Shown: positions 21,918 through 31,164 of the stretch, piece after piece
Layout of the letters: every line of letters begins with the position of its first letter
Numbering within the stretch: the stretch's first letter is position 1
NCBI GenBank assembly: GCA_020853705.1
Contig: JADYYK010000232.1
Span: forward strand, 1 to 62,629
Reading direction: 5' to 3'
DNA length: 62,629 nt
DNA from: Deltaproteobacteria bacterium
GTDB taxonomy: Bacteria; Myxococcota_A; Polyangia; Haliangiales; JADYYK01
Notes under the pieces: generated by a model
Database searches by the model: none
The model's input: only the letters and a program-made list of their open reading frames with translations
Told to the model about the DNA's origin: nothing
Program-made: the position numbers and the translations under genes

Positions 21918-24900
21918 TCAAGCCAGGCGACCGATGGTGGTGTGCACCGCGTGATCGCGGCGGATGCGCTGGTGCAGCCGGATCTCCTCGAAGCTGCGCC
22001 GCCAGTCGGGGTTGACGATGCGCGCGGCCTTCTCGCTCAGGCCGGCCTCGGCGCGCGCCACCATGCCGAAGGCCTGCGGATCCCCGCTGGCGCGCATGAC
22101 GCGGTAGCGCGTGTAGTGGATCTCCTCCTCGGAGCCCTCGATGAAGCGCTGCCGCTCCAGGAGCTCGACCGCGCGCGCGCTGCGGTCGAGCGCGCTGTTG
22201 AGATCGCCGAGCGCGTTGTAGGCCCGCGCCGCGCGCGACAGCCCGGGGATCTCGCAGGTGATGATGCCGCTCTGGCGCGACAGCGCCGCGGCCTCGTCGC
22301 CCAGGCGGGCGGCCCGGGTGTGATCGCCGGGGCCGGCGCGCTCGCACAGCGCCCAGCTGAGGCCGGCCTTGCCGTTGGCCAGGATGTACTTGGCGCCGAT
22401 CTCGGTGGCCATGGTGATGGCGCGCTCCAGGCGGGCGCCGCCGCGGTCGGGATCGCCCGCGGTGACGTCGCACACCCCGGCATAGACCAGGGTGTCGGCC
22501 TCGCTCCAGCGCGAGCCGGTCTGCACGTGCACCGCCAGGCTCTCCTCGAACCGGGCCTGCGCCTCGGCGTAGCGGCCGACCTCGGCCAGCACGATGCCGA
22601 TGACCGAGACGTTGTCGCCCTCGCGCGCGCGGTCGCCGAACTTGCGGCAGATGGCCAGGGACTGCTCGGCCTCCAGCATGGCCTGCTCGAACTCGCCGCG
22701 CACCAGGTGGATGACCGCCAGGTTGTTCCTGATGACGCGCTCCAGCCAGGCGTCGCCGCTCTTGCGCACGCGCTCCAGCGCGGGGCCGTAGTGGCTCAGC
22801 GCGACGTCATAGCGCGAGCTCATCAGGTTGATGCGGCCCAGGCCCACCAGCGCGGTCGACTCCTCGCCGGTGGCGCCGACACGGCGGAAGATCTCCAGCG
22901 CGCGCCCGACCGACTCCAGCGCGCTGCCATACTCGGCGGTGCGCTCGTAGGCCTCGCCGCGCAGGCGCAGGGCCTGGCCGCGGGCGCGCTCGTCCATCGC
23001 GATCTCGGCGTTGTCCTCGGCGGCGCGGGTGGCCGCCACCGCGGCGTCGAACTGGCCCAGGCGCAGGAGGCGCCGGGCCTCGCGGTTCTTGAGATCGGCC
23101 AGCAGGCGCGGCTGGCCGGCGGCGCGGCGCTCCAGCGCCTCCAGGTCGCGCGCCTGCAGCTCGTGCTCGCCGAGCTGGAAGTAGGCCTGCTCGCGCCCCG
23201 AGTAGGCGGCGTACTCGCGCTCCGGGGAGGCCGAGACCCCGGTCTTCTCGGCGCGGCCGCCCAGCTCGAGGGCGCGGTTGAAGTAGTCCACGCCCTCGCG
23301 CGCGGCGAACGCCGCCTCGGCCAGCTGACCGGCGCGCACGAAGAAGGTGGCGGCCTGATCCAGGTTGCCGCCCAGCTCCAGGTGGCGGGCGATGGCCGCG
23401 GGCGGGTCGGCGCGCCCGCTCATGTAGCGTACCGCCAGGCGCTGGCCCAGGCGCCGGTGGGCGTCGCGCCGCGCGGTGCCCGACAGGGCCTGGTAGACGA
23501 CCTCCTGGATGAGCTCGTGGCGGAAGGCGAACAGCGCGCCCTCCAGCTCGGCGGGATCGGTGTGGCGCCCGGTCTGCCCGGGGGCGTGGCTGGCGCCGAC
23601 CTGCACCACCAGGCCGCGCTCGACCAGGGTGCGCAGTGCCTTCTCGCCGGCGCGCCCGACCATGTCGGCCAGCACGCCGCCGCCGAAGGTCGGCCCGCAC
23701 ACCGCGGCGTACTGCAGCACCGCCTTGCAGGTCGGGGGCAGGCGATCGACGCGCGAGGCGATCACTCCACGCACCGTCTCGGGCACCTCGCGCGCGCCCT
23801 GCTCCTGGAAGGCCGCGGTGATCTCCTCCAGGAACAGCGGGTTGCCACCGCCGCGGCGCACCACCTGCTCGACCACCTCGGGCGCGGCGTCGGCCATGCG
23901 ATCGCGCACGAAGGCGGTCGACTCGTCGGCGCCGAGCTCGCGCAGGTGCAGCACCGGCTCGGCGTCGCGCGGCACCACCTGGGGGATGCTGCTGCGGTCG
24001 TTGCGGTCGTCGGGGCGCGTGGTCAGGAGGATGAGTCCAGGTGAGGTCAGGGTGCCGACCTCGAGCAGCTTGCCCAGGACCTCGCGGCTGGGCGCGTCGA
24101 TCCAGTGCACGTCCTCGACGATGACCAGGACCGGGCGATCCGAGGCCAGCTCGCGCATGCACACCGCCAGCGCGCCGACCACGCGCTCGCGCAGCGACGC
24201 CGTGCGCGCGCCGTCGGGGTACTGCCCGGGCGCCTCGGCGGGCTCGCCGCCATGCAGGATGAGCACGCGCGAGAAGGTGCTGAGGATCTCGTCGCGATCG
24301 CCGGCGCCGACCCCGGCCGCGCCCAGCGCCCCCTCCAGGCGATCGAGCAGCCGGCGTCGCCCGCGCTCGCCGCGCATGGGGGCCACGCCGCACAGCGCGT
24401 GCAGGAGATCGACCAGCAGCGCGAACGGCTCCTCGCGGGAGGTCGGCGAGCAGCCCGCGATCAGCACCTTGGGCTGGCTGGTGCGCGCAGCCGCCTCGGC
24501 CAGCTCGCGCGCCAGGCGCGACTTGCCCACGCCGGGATCGCCGATGATGGCGGCCACCGTCATCCGGCGCGCCAGCACGCTGCGCGACAGCGCCGCCTCC
24601 AGCTCGGCGAGCTCGCCGTGGCGGCCCACGAAGGCGCCCATGCGGCCGAGCTGGGCGCGCGCGCGCTCGTGCGGGGCGCGTGGCCCGAGCAGCTCCAGGC
24701 AGCGCATGCGGCGACCGCGGCGGCGCAGCGGCGCGACCTCGCGGAAGGTGTAGTGCGCGCTGGCCTGGCGCGACGGCTCGCCGCCCAGTAGCACGCGCCC
24801 GGGCGTCGCGATGGCGGTCAGCGCGCAGGCCTCGTCCATGGCGTCGCCCAGCAGCAGATAGCCCGAGGCGTCGTCCTCGCCCACGCTGCGCCGGCGCGCC

Positions 24901-26789
24901 ACGATGCCCTGGCGTGCGCCCAGCCGCACCGTGATGCCCTGCGACGCCAGCGAGCGCGCGATCTCCAGCGCGTCGAGCGCGTAGGCCATGGCCTGCGCCA
25001 GATCGTCCTCGTTGGCGCGCTCGAGGCCGAAGATGGACAGCACCGCGGAGGAGTCGCTGTCGAGCACCACGGCGTCGTGCTTGTAGGCCACGTCGGCGAG
25101 CAGGCGCTGCGCCTCGGCCTGCTCCAGCCGGGTGCCGCCCTCGAGCGCCAGCGCGCAGGCCACGATGCGCCGCTTCTCGCCCAGCGGGGTCGAGGTCTGC
25201 GCAGTGGCGGCGGGGCCGCTGGCGCTGTCCTCGCCCAGCGTGGCGGTGGGCGCCGCGGCGCCGAAGGTGATGCCCGACAGGGTGCTGCTGCGCGGGCGGG
25301 CTCGACCGGGGTCCTCGTTGGTGCCGGCGTTGGTGGTGCCGCTGCCGGTGCCCGTCCCGGTCCCGGTGCTGTCGCCCGGCTCCGGGCGCATGCGCTCGCT
25401 GTGCTTCTCGAAGATGACCTCGGGGGTGCCGCCCGCCAGCGGGGCGCGCAGCGGCACCGTGGCGGCCTGCGGCGCCGGCATCGGCACTGCGCTGCGCTCG
25501 GGCGAGGTCGGCACCTCGGTGACGCCGCGGAAGTCCTCGCCGCCGCGGCTCAGGGTGCCCGCGCCGGTGCCGGTGCCGGTGCCGGTGCCGGTGCCGGTGC
25601 CGGTGCCGGTGCCGGTGCCGGTGCCGGTGCCGGTGCCGGTGCCGTCTCCCACCCCGGTGGGTTCGCCCGCGGTGGCCAGGCGGAGCGGCGCCAGCGGGAC
25701 CCGGGTCGGCGCGTCGGTCGGGGCGTCACGGCCACCGCGGGGGCGCGCCGCCAAGAGGCCGCGCCGCGCCGGGTCGGTGGTCTCCTCGGAGAACGGCAGC
25801 GGCAGCGCCAGCGCAGGTGCCGGCACGGCGGTGTCGGCCGAGCTACCGGCGCGCCGCCCGCCGCGGCCCGGCACCAGCTCGTCGAGCGCCAGCGCCAGCG
25901 CGCGCGAGCCCGCGGTCATGTCGATCTCGCGCTGCAGCACGGTCAGCCGGCTGACCACCTCGGCCGCGGTCTGCGGGCGCGCCAGCGGGTCGCGCGACAA
26001 GAGCTGCGCGATCAGCGACGCCAGCGACGACGGCACCACCCCGGGCAAGAGCTCGTCGAGCGCCGGCACCTCGCGCGACAGGATGGCGGCCAGGATCTGC
26101 TCGACGTTGCTGGCCTCGAACAGGCCGCGCCCGGCCAGGAGCTCCCAGCCGACGATGCCCAGCGCGAACAGGTCGGTGCGCACCGTGGGCGCCTCGCCGC
26201 GGACCTGCTCGGGCGCCATGTAGCGCGGCTTGCCGCGCACCCGGCCGTCGCCGCTGCCCGCTGCGAAGCTGGCGCGGGCGATGCCGAAGTCCAAGATCTT
26301 GACGAAGCCCTCATAAGAAACTACGACATTTGCAGGAGAAATATCGCAGTGCACGATGCCGAGCGGACGCCCGTGGTGGTCGCTCTTGCGGTGCGCATAG
26401 TCGAGGCCGGCCGCGACCTCGGACAGCACGTGGCAGCACAGCGCCGGGCCCAGGCCGCGCCGCGTCGGCGAGCTGCGCGCCGCCATCATGATCTCGCGCA
26501 GGTTGACGCCGTCGATGAACTCCATGGCCAGGAACAGCTCGCCCTCGGCGCGCCCGAACTCGAAGATCTGCACGATGTTGCGGTGGTTCAGCGACACCGC
26601 GATGCGGGCCTCGTCGACGAAGGCCCGGATGAAGCGCTCGTTCTGCGCGTAGGCCGGCAAGATCCGCTTCAGGACCTGGACCTTCTCGAAGCCGGCGATG
26701 CCGACGGTCTTGACCTTGTAGATCTCGGCCATGCCGCCCTGCGCCAGGCGGTCCAGCACGTGGTACTTGCCGAGTCGCTGTGGGGTCAC
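21918..26789 (-). CDS. Ser/Thr kinase - cyclase-like - AAA ATPase - TPR fusion protein
   Basis: 1623 aa from GTG at 26789. Kinase domain about 8-270: QGGMAEIYKV loop, VLKRI lysine, HCDISPANVVV catalytic loop (Asp kept, usual Leu-Lys replaced by Ile-Ser), ILDFGIAR, MAPEQVRG. A low-complexity linker follows, with a Gly-Thr dipeptide run at about 382-408. A degenerate class III cyclase-like domain spans about 540-690. Then an AAA_16 ATPase with GDPGVGKS near 750, a WHD-like region and about 450 residues of TPR-like repeats. The architecture resembles PknK-type and other STAND kinases of myxobacteria, large signal integrators. It is divergent from rnc, with ~58 nt between starts. Confidence 0.88.
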   Translation of the reverse strand: MTPQRLGKYHVLDRLAQGGMAEIYKVKTVGIAGFEKVQVLKRILPAYAQNERFIRAFVDEARIAVSLNHRNIVQIFEFGRAEGELFLAMEFIDGVNLREIMMAARSSPTRRGLGPALCCHVLSEVAAGLDYAHRKSDHHGRPLGIVHCDISPANVVVSYEGFVKILDFGIARASFAAGSGDGRVRGKPRYMAPEQVRGEAPTVRTDLFALGIVGWELLAGRGLFEASNVEQILAAILSREVPALDELLPGVVPSSLASLIAQLLSRDPLARPQTAAEVVSRLTVLQREIDMTAGSRALALALDELVPGRGGRRAGSSADTAVPAPALALPLPFSEETTDPARRGLLAARPRGGRDAPTDAPTRVPLAPLRLATAGEPTGVGDGTGTGTGTGTGTGTGTGTGTGTGTGTGAGTLSRGGEDFRGVTEVPTSPERSAVPMPAPQAATVPLRAPLAGGTPEVIFEKHSERMRPEPGDSTGTGTGTGSGTTNAGTNEDPGRARPRSSTLSGITFGAAAPTATLGEDSASGPAATAQTSTPLGEKRRIVACALALEGGTRLEQAEAQRLLADVAYKHDAVVLDSDSSAVLSIFGLERANEDDLAQAMAYALDALEIARSLASQGITVRLGARQGIVARRRSVGEDDASGYLLLGDAMDEACALTAIATPGRVLLGGEPSRQASAHYTFREVAPLRRRGRRMRCLELLGPRAPHERARAQLGRMGAFVGRHGELAELEAALSRSVLARRMTVAAIIGDPGVGKSRLARELAEAAARTSQPKVLIAGCSPTSREEPFALLVDLLHALCGVAPMRGERGRRRLLDRLEGALGAAGVGAGDRDEILSTFSRVLILHGGEPAEAPGQYPDGARTASLRERVVGALAVCMRELASDRPVLVIVEDVHWIDAPSREVLGKLLEVGTLTSPGLILLTTRPDDRNDRSSIPQVVPRDAEPVLHLRELGADESTAFVRDRMADAAPEVVEQVVRRGGGNPLFLEEITAAFQEQGAREVPETVRGVIASRVDRLPPTCKAVLQYAAVCGPTFGGGVLADMVGRAGEKALRTLVERGLVVQVGASHAPGQTGRHTDPAELEGALFAFRHELIQEVVYQALSGTARRDAHRRLGQRLAVRYMSGRADPPAAIARHLELGGNLDQAATFFVRAGQLAEAAFAAREGVDYFNRALELGGRAEKTGVSASPEREYAAYSGREQAYFQLGEHELQARDLEALERRAAGQPRLLADLKNREARRLLRLGQFDAAVAATRAAEDNAEIAMDERARGQALRLRGEAYERTAEYGSALESVGRALEIFRRVGATGEESTALVGLGRINLMSSRYDVALSHYGPALERVRKSGDAWLERVIRNNLAVIHLVRGEFEQAMLEAEQSLAICRKFGDRAREGDNVSVIGIVLAEVGRYAEAQARFEESLAVHVQTGSRWSEADTLVYAGVCDVTAGDPDRGGARLERAITMATEIGAKYILANGKAGLSWALCERAGPGDHTRAARLGDEAAALSRQSGIITCEIPGLSRAARAYNALGDLNSALDRSARAVELLERQRFIEGSEEEIHYTRYRVMRASGDPQAFGMVARAEAGLSEKAARIVNPDWRRSFEEIRLHQRIRRDHAVHTTIGRLA
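25565..25643. repeat. GGTGCC hexanucleotide array encoding Gly-Thr repeats
   Basis: About 13 tandem GGTGCC units (plus-strand reading) inside the kinase-ATPase gene, encoding (GlyThr)n in the linker at residues about 382-408. A shorter, less regular relative lies at about 25330-25375. In-frame expansion would change linker length without breaking the protein. Confidence 0.95.
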
Positions 26790-26814
26790 GACGAGACTTC
26801 GGGCTCCGGCTTCA

Positions 26815-26838
26815 CGATATCACACCGGCATGTATACT
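26815..26838 (+). promoter_or_regulatory. Candidate -10 element for rnc
   Basis: TATACT at 26833-26838, a strong -10 match in GC-rich DNA, with no good -35. Transcription would begin about 26844-26846, only 2-4 nt before the rnc ATG at 26848, implying a nearly leaderless mRNA. Confidence 0.4.
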
Positions 26839-26847
26839 CGCGCCCCC

Positions 26848-27558
26848 ATGGCTGAATCGGCCTATGCCGCCCTGGAGCAGCGCCTCGGTCACGTCTTCAA
26901 GGACGTCGCCCTGCTGGAGTCGGCGCTGACCCACAAGTCGTTCCTCAACGAGAACCCGCAGGTGCGGCGCTCCCACGGCGAGCGCCTGGAGTTCCTCGGT
27001 GACGCGGTGTTCGATCTCGTGGTCGGCCACCTGGTGATGGAGCGCTTCCCGCACGGCAGCGAGGGCGAGCTGTCCATCGCGCGGGCCGCCATCGTCAACG
27101 AGGCCGGGCTGGCCCAGCTCGGCCTCGAGCTGGGCCTCGGCGAGTGGCTGTTCCTGGGCAAGGGCGAGGAGCAGTCGGGTGGTCGGCGCAAGCCGTCGCT
27201 GCTGGCCGACGCCTGCGAGGCGGTCGTGGGGGCGATCTACACCGAGGCCGGCTTCCCGACCACCTTCACCGTGGTCTCGAACCTCTTGGCCTCACGCATC
27301 GCGGCGCTCGACGATCCGGGCTACACCGACTTCAAGACCCGCCTGCAGGAGCGCGCCCAGAGCCTGTACAAGGAGACCCCGCGCTACACCGTGCTGCAGG
27401 AGGTCGGCCCCGATCATGCCAAGGTGTTCCAGGTCAGCGTGACGCTGGGCGAGAAGGTCTACTCGACCTCGGTGGGGCGCTCCAAGAAGGAGGCCGAGCA
27501 GCGCGCGGCCGAGGCGGCGCTGTTCTTGCTCGAGGGTGAAGACCGCTCGATGACGTGA
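26848..27558 (+). CDS. rnc: Ribonuclease III
   Basis: 236 aa. Double-strand-specific endoribonuclease for rRNA and mRNA processing. The catalytic signature HGERLEFLGDAVFDLV is at 43-58 (Glu46, Asp52 region), with LLADACEAVVGAIYTEAGF further on carrying the second acidic pair. The C-terminal dsRNA-binding domain (about 158-232) has DFKTRLQERAQ and SKKEAEQRAAEAAL. The ATG at 26848 is chosen because it matches the family's normal start; an in-frame ATG six codons upstream precedes the likely transcription start. Divergent from the kinase-ATPase gene. Confidence 0.95.
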   Translation: MAESAYAALEQRLGHVFKDVALLESALTHKSFLNENPQVRRSHGERLEFLGDAVFDLVVGHLVMERFPHGSEGELSIARAAIVNEAGLAQLGLELGLGEWLFLGKGEEQSGGRRKPSLLADACEAVVGAIYTEAGFPTTFTVVSNLLASRIAALDDPGYTDFKTRLQERAQSLYKETPRYTVLQEVGPDHAKVFQVSVTLGEKVYSTSVGRSKKEAEQRAAEAALFLLEGEDRSMT

Positions 27559-27580
27559 ATGCTGCGGGCGCTACTCGCGC

Positions 27581-27652
27581 GGCCTGCCGAGCTCGTCACT
27601 CACGCGCACGCGGCTTGCCGAGCTCGTCACTCACGCGGCTTGCCGAGCTCGC
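27581..27652. repeat. Imperfect tandem repeat derived from the 3' end of the adjacent small gene
   Basis: Two near-identical 26-nt copies (27581-27606 and 27612-27637, differing at one site) and a third partial copy from 27637. The third copy is the 3' end of the minus-strand gene at 27627-27821, so the gene's last codons and stop appear to have been duplicated downstream. Confidence 0.85.
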
Positions 27653-27821
27653 CGATGAGCTGCACGATCCCCGAGGGCGACTTCTCGGGACGCGGGGAAT
27701 CGGTCGGCTCGTCGCGCTTCTCGACCAGCCACTCGGCGAGGGACTTCTGCCGGCGCTGCGGAGCCGCTGGAGCGGAGACGTCGGGCCGCTTCGCCCCTCC
27801 GTCCTCGTCGCGATCGTTCAT
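27627..27821 (-). CDS. Small hypothetical protein
   Basis: 64 aa, acidic/basic mix without signal peptide or membrane span. The C-terminal half (KSLAEWLVEKRDEP, then SGIVQLIGELGKPRE) looks like a short amphipathic folded unit, while the N-terminus is charged and disordered. Third codon positions are almost all G or C, matching true genes here, which is the main support. It is convergent with rnc and stands upstream of the DUF4340 gene's end. Its 3' end is tandemly duplicated. No family recognised. Confidence 0.55.
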   Translation of the reverse strand: MNDRDEDGGAKRPDVSAPAAPQRRQKSLAEWLVEKRDEPTDSPRPEKSPSGIVQLIGELGKPRE

Positions 27822-27907
27822 CGCTACGAACGATATTCGATCGGGGTTTCCACTTGATGTGCTCTGCGTTACGCGTGGGAGTGCAAACCCCCGCTGCGGC
27901 GAGGTTG

Positions 27908-29287
27908 TTACTTCAGGCTCTCGGACGGCTTGCGGGTCAGCGGTTCGACCGTCGCTCCATCCACCAGGAAGATGCTGGGGTTGCCGTCACGCGCGGCGTA
28001 GCGCGATCCGTCCTTGGCTGAACCGATGCGCAGGATCGTCCTGGCACCCTTGGCGTCGGTCAGGGTCACGCTGGCGGCCGGCCGCTCGAGGCCAGCGTCC
28101 TTGCGGGTCGGCTGCGGGGTCGCGAGCGCGCTGGCGCGCAGCACCTCGAGCTGGCCGACCAGGCCGCCCAGCCGGCCGACATCGACCTTGGCGCTGGTGA
28201 CCCAGGGTGCTCCGGTGTCCTTGCGCGTCGCGCTCACGGTCTCGCCGCCGGCCTGCACATCGACCCGCACCGCAGTGCTGGCGCCGGGCCCCAGCTGGCG
28301 GCTCTGCAGCTCGATCGGGCTGCGCGCCAGGTCGTCGGCCGCGTCCCTGGGCAAGCGATACAGCCGCGCGTCGCCGTCCTTCTTCGCGTAGACCCCCGCT
28401 TCGGGGCCCTCGCCGGCCGCCTTGCCGATGAGCAGCTTGACGCCCTTGCCGCCGCCCCAGGTCAGCGCCTCGAAGGTCGCGCGCGGCGGCGCCAGCCCGG
28501 CGTCGGCGTCGCTGACCCCGTCGGCCACGTCGAGCGCGGTCAGCCGCGCCAGGCGCGACGCCAGCTGCGCCAGCTGATCCTGATCCACACCCATGCTGGC
28601 CAGCGCCGGCTGGGCAGCCTCCACCTTCCACTGCCCCGGCACACCACCGTCATCCGGAGGCGGTCGCGACACATCCAGCGCACCACCCGCGCCGGTCAGG
28701 CGCAGCCGCCCGATCTCCTGGGTCGGCAGCTCGACCACCACCAGGTGGCGCCAGTCCTTCGCGCTCGCCTTGGCGAAGCGCCAGCGATCCAGCCCCGACA
28801 CCTCCCAGATCTGGCTCGACGACGCCAGCCGCGCGCGGTCGAGCTCGCCGCACACGTAGAGATCGGCCAGCACCTGACCCTTGGCGCGCGCGACCACGTG
28901 CACGCCCTTCTCGTCATTGCAGCCGAGCTTGCCCATGGCCTCGACCGAGTCGGCGACCTCTGCCTTCCACTGCACGAACTCCAGCCCCTCCAGCGCCTGC
29001 TGCATGGCGTCCGGGCTGGCCACGTCGGCGAACGGCTCGACCACCTTCCAGCTGGTGGCGTCGTTGCGCTGCACCTTCACGTGCACCGGCGACCCCGCCG
29101 CGGCGCCCTCGGGCGGCGCGGTGACCTCCAGCTCGTCGAGGTCCTTGGGCGCCAGCTTGGCCAGCGGCGCCTTGCTCGAGGTGATGACCTTGGTGCGCGC
29201 GGCGTGGGGGTCCTTGCGGCGCAGGTAGAAGAAGGCGGTCGCCCCCACCACCGCCAGCAGGCTCAGGCTGATGAGCAGTCGCTTCAT
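27908..29287 (-). CDS. DUF4340 domain protein, membrane-anchored
   Basis: 459 aa from ATG at 29287. One N-terminal membrane anchor (about 3-20, LLISLSLLAVVGATAFFYL), then a large extracytoplasmic region containing repeated beta-rich units with W-KVVEPFAD and VWEVSGLDRWRF-like patterns typical of DUF4340. DUF4340 proteins occur next to GldG-like proteins in ABC exporter clusters. Here it is the last of four genes in the order ATPase, permease, GldG-like, DUF4340, with a 17-nt gap from the gene upstream. Probably an accessory subunit of that transporter; transported substrate unknown. Confidence 0.8.
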   Translation of the reverse strand: MKRLLISLSLLAVVGATAFFYLRRKDPHAARTKVITSSKAPLAKLAPKDLDELEVTAPPEGAAAGSPVHVKVQRNDATSWKVVEPFADVASPDAMQQALEGLEFVQWKAEVADSVEAMGKLGCNDEKGVHVVARAKGQVLADLYVCGELDRARLASSSQIWEVSGLDRWRFAKASAKDWRHLVVVELPTQEIGRLRLTGAGGALDVSRPPPDDGGVPGQWKVEAAQPALASMGVDQDQLAQLASRLARLTALDVADGVSDADAGLAPPRATFEALTWGGGKGVKLLIGKAAGEGPEAGVYAKKDGDARLYRLPRDAADDLARSPIELQSRQLGPGASTAVRVDVQAGGETVSATRKDTGAPWVTSAKVDVGRLGGLVGQLEVLRASALATPQPTRKDAGLERPAASVTLTDAKGARTILRIGSAKDGSRYAARDGNPSIFLVDGATVEPLTRKPSESLK

Positions 29288-29304
29288 GGCACGGTCCTCT
29301 TCGA

Positions 29305-31164
29305 CTACAGCTTCAACTTGCGCCGGCGCCGCACGCGCAGACGCCACGCCACCAGGCCAAAGCCGATCAGCAGGAAAGGCGGCCCCAGCACGTTGCCGAA
29401 CTTGATCAGGGTGCGATCACCCGACGACACCGTGGTCAGCTTGCGCACGGTGCCCTTGTTGCGGATGCGTGACAGCGCGGCGTCCTCCATCATCCAGGCC
29501 GCCACGTTGGTGACCGCCGAGATCCCGGTCACCAGGTCGGGGCTGCCCAGCTGCTGCGCCATCATCACGTTGAGGTCGCTCAGGCAGTCGGAGTCACCCA
29601 GCACCGCGACGCGGGTCTTGTCGGGGCTCTGCTCGCCAGCGGCGGGCGCCACGCTCATGGCATCCGAGCCCGCGGGCGGCGACGCGAACGCGCTGCGGAA
29701 GGTGCCGCGCGCGGCATAGCCGACCACGAAGGGGCCGGCCTTGCCCGCCTTGGGGTCGAGCTTCATGCCCGGCGCCACGATCATGAGGCCCTGATCGAAC
29801 GAGAATGACGCCCCCGAGGTGCGCGCGAACGGGATCAGCTGCTCGGTCTTGGCGCGCTTGCCCTCCAGGTTCTGGAGCGACGACACGAAGCCCAGCGCCA
29901 TCGACTTCATGCCGTCGAGCGGCTCGGCCTTGCCGTTGGCCAGCCGCTCCAGCACCGGGAACAGCGCCGGCGCCGGGAAGCCGTCGTTGCCGTTGACCAC
30001 GAAGCCTGTGGTGTTGTGGCTGGCGTCGATCAGGGTGTTGGCGTCGACCTTGAAGCCGTAGGCCTCCAGCAGCTTGTCGAGGCCATGGGTGGTGGCCTGG
30101 CCCAGGTACGGCTTGTCCTGCCCCATCTGGGCGTCCTGCGGGGTCTGGCCCTCGAAGGTCATGCCGTCGACCAGGAACAGCACCGGCTTGCCGCGCATGA
30201 CGAAGCCGTCGATCGCTCTCAGTGCATCATCCGGTAGGGGCTTGCGCGGGCCGGCCACGATGAGGCCGTCGAGGTTCGCGAGCTTGGCAGCCTCGCCGGG
30301 CTGGCCGAGCTTGACCTCGGAGACCTCGAACAGCTGGTCGAGGGACTGCCGGAACACCGTGGTCTCGCGCGGGTCGGCCTCGCCGTTGCCGGCCGTGATG
30401 CCCAGCTTCTTGCGCCCGAAGGCCAGCTCCTTGAGCAGCTTGGTGAACTGGAACTCCAGGCCCTCGGGCACCGGCGGGTTGCCCTCGAAGATCAGCGCGC
30501 GCTTCTGGCCGCGGAACTCCAGCTGCAGGGTCAGGTAGATGTCCTGCTTGGAGATCGAGGTGCCCTCGCGGGTGTAGGCCGGGCGGCGCCGGATGCCCTC
30601 GGCGGCCAGATCGGCCTGGGTGCGCTGCACGACGTCCTTGCTGGGATCCTTGCCCAGGCTGGCGTCGCCGGCGTCGTCGAGCTTGCGCACCTCGTCGAGC
30701 GACTTGCCCAGCGCCTTGGCGCGCGACTTCAGCCAGTCCTCGTGCAGCTGCTCCTTGCTGCGCGGCAGCTTGTCGGGGTCGATCTTCTGCCACGACACCA
30801 GCTGCATCCGCTTCCTCTTCTTGACGTTCTGTCCATTCTCCAGGACCTCGACCTCGCGCTCGACGTGGCTGGCGTCGGCGTACTGGTCGAGCAGGATCCC
30901 GAGCGAGCGGATGAACTCGTCATAAGCGGCCGGGTGATCGCCCGAGATGTAGGCGTTGACCGTCAGCGGCTCGGGCAGCGAGCGGATGACCTCGGCGGCA
31001 GCTGGCGACAGCGAGTGCATGCGCTCCTCGGTGACGTCCCAGCCGCGCGCCTTGCTGGAGGCCACCATGAGGTTGAGCAGCAGCAGCACACCGAAGATGG
31101 CCAGCGTGCTGATGGTGGCGGTGGTGAAGCTCTTGAGCTTGCGTCCACGATTGGAGGTGCTCAT
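29305..31164 (-). CDS. GldG-like ABC-2 transporter auxiliary protein
   Basis: 619 aa from ATG at 31164. Membrane spans at about 16-35 (FTTATISTLAIFGVLLLLNL) and near the C-terminus (about 591-610, just before the RVRRRRKLKL tail). Between them is an extracytoplasmic domain with the IFT52/GldG-like fold region: LTVNAYISGDHPAAYDEF, KKLGITAGNGEADPR, LIVAGPRKPLPDDALRAIDGFVMRGKPVLFLVDG. In Bacteroidetes GldG works with GldA/F in gliding; elsewhere such modules are of unknown function. It overlaps the permease gene by 4 nt and is followed by the DUF4340 gene, so the four genes are one operon. Confidence 0.85.
   Translation of the reverse strand: MSTSNRGRKLKSFTTATISTLAIFGVLLLLNLMVASSKARGWDVTEERMHSLSPAAAEVIRSLPEPLTVNAYISGDHPAAYDEFIRSLGILLDQYADASHVEREVEVLENGQNVKKRKRMQLVSWQKIDPDKLPRSKEQLHEDWLKSRAKALGKSLDEVRKLDDAGDASLGKDPSKDVVQRTQADLAAEGIRRRPAYTREGTSISKQDIYLTLQLEFRGQKRALIFEGNPPVPEGLEFQFTKLLKELAFGRKKLGITAGNGEADPRETTVFRQSLDQLFEVSEVKLGQPGEAAKLANLDGLIVAGPRKPLPDDALRAIDGFVMRGKPVLFLVDGMTFEGQTPQDAQMGQDKPYLGQATTHGLDKLLEAYGFKVDANTLIDASHNTTGFVVNGNDGFPAPALFPVLERLANGKAEPLDGMKSMALGFVSSLQNLEGKRAKTEQLIPFARTSGASFSFDQGLMIVAPGMKLDPKAGKAGPFVVGYAARGTFRSAFASPPAGSDAMSVAPAAGEQSPDKTRVAVLGDSDCLSDLNVMMAQQLGSPDLVTGISAVTNVAAWMMEDAALSRIRNKGTVRKLTTVSSGDRTLIKFGNVLGPPFLLIGFGLVAWRLRVRRRRKLKL

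Noticed and set aside
25565..25643. CRISPR-like or satellite array
   Set aside because: Pure 6-nt units without spacers inside an open frame; a coding microsatellite.
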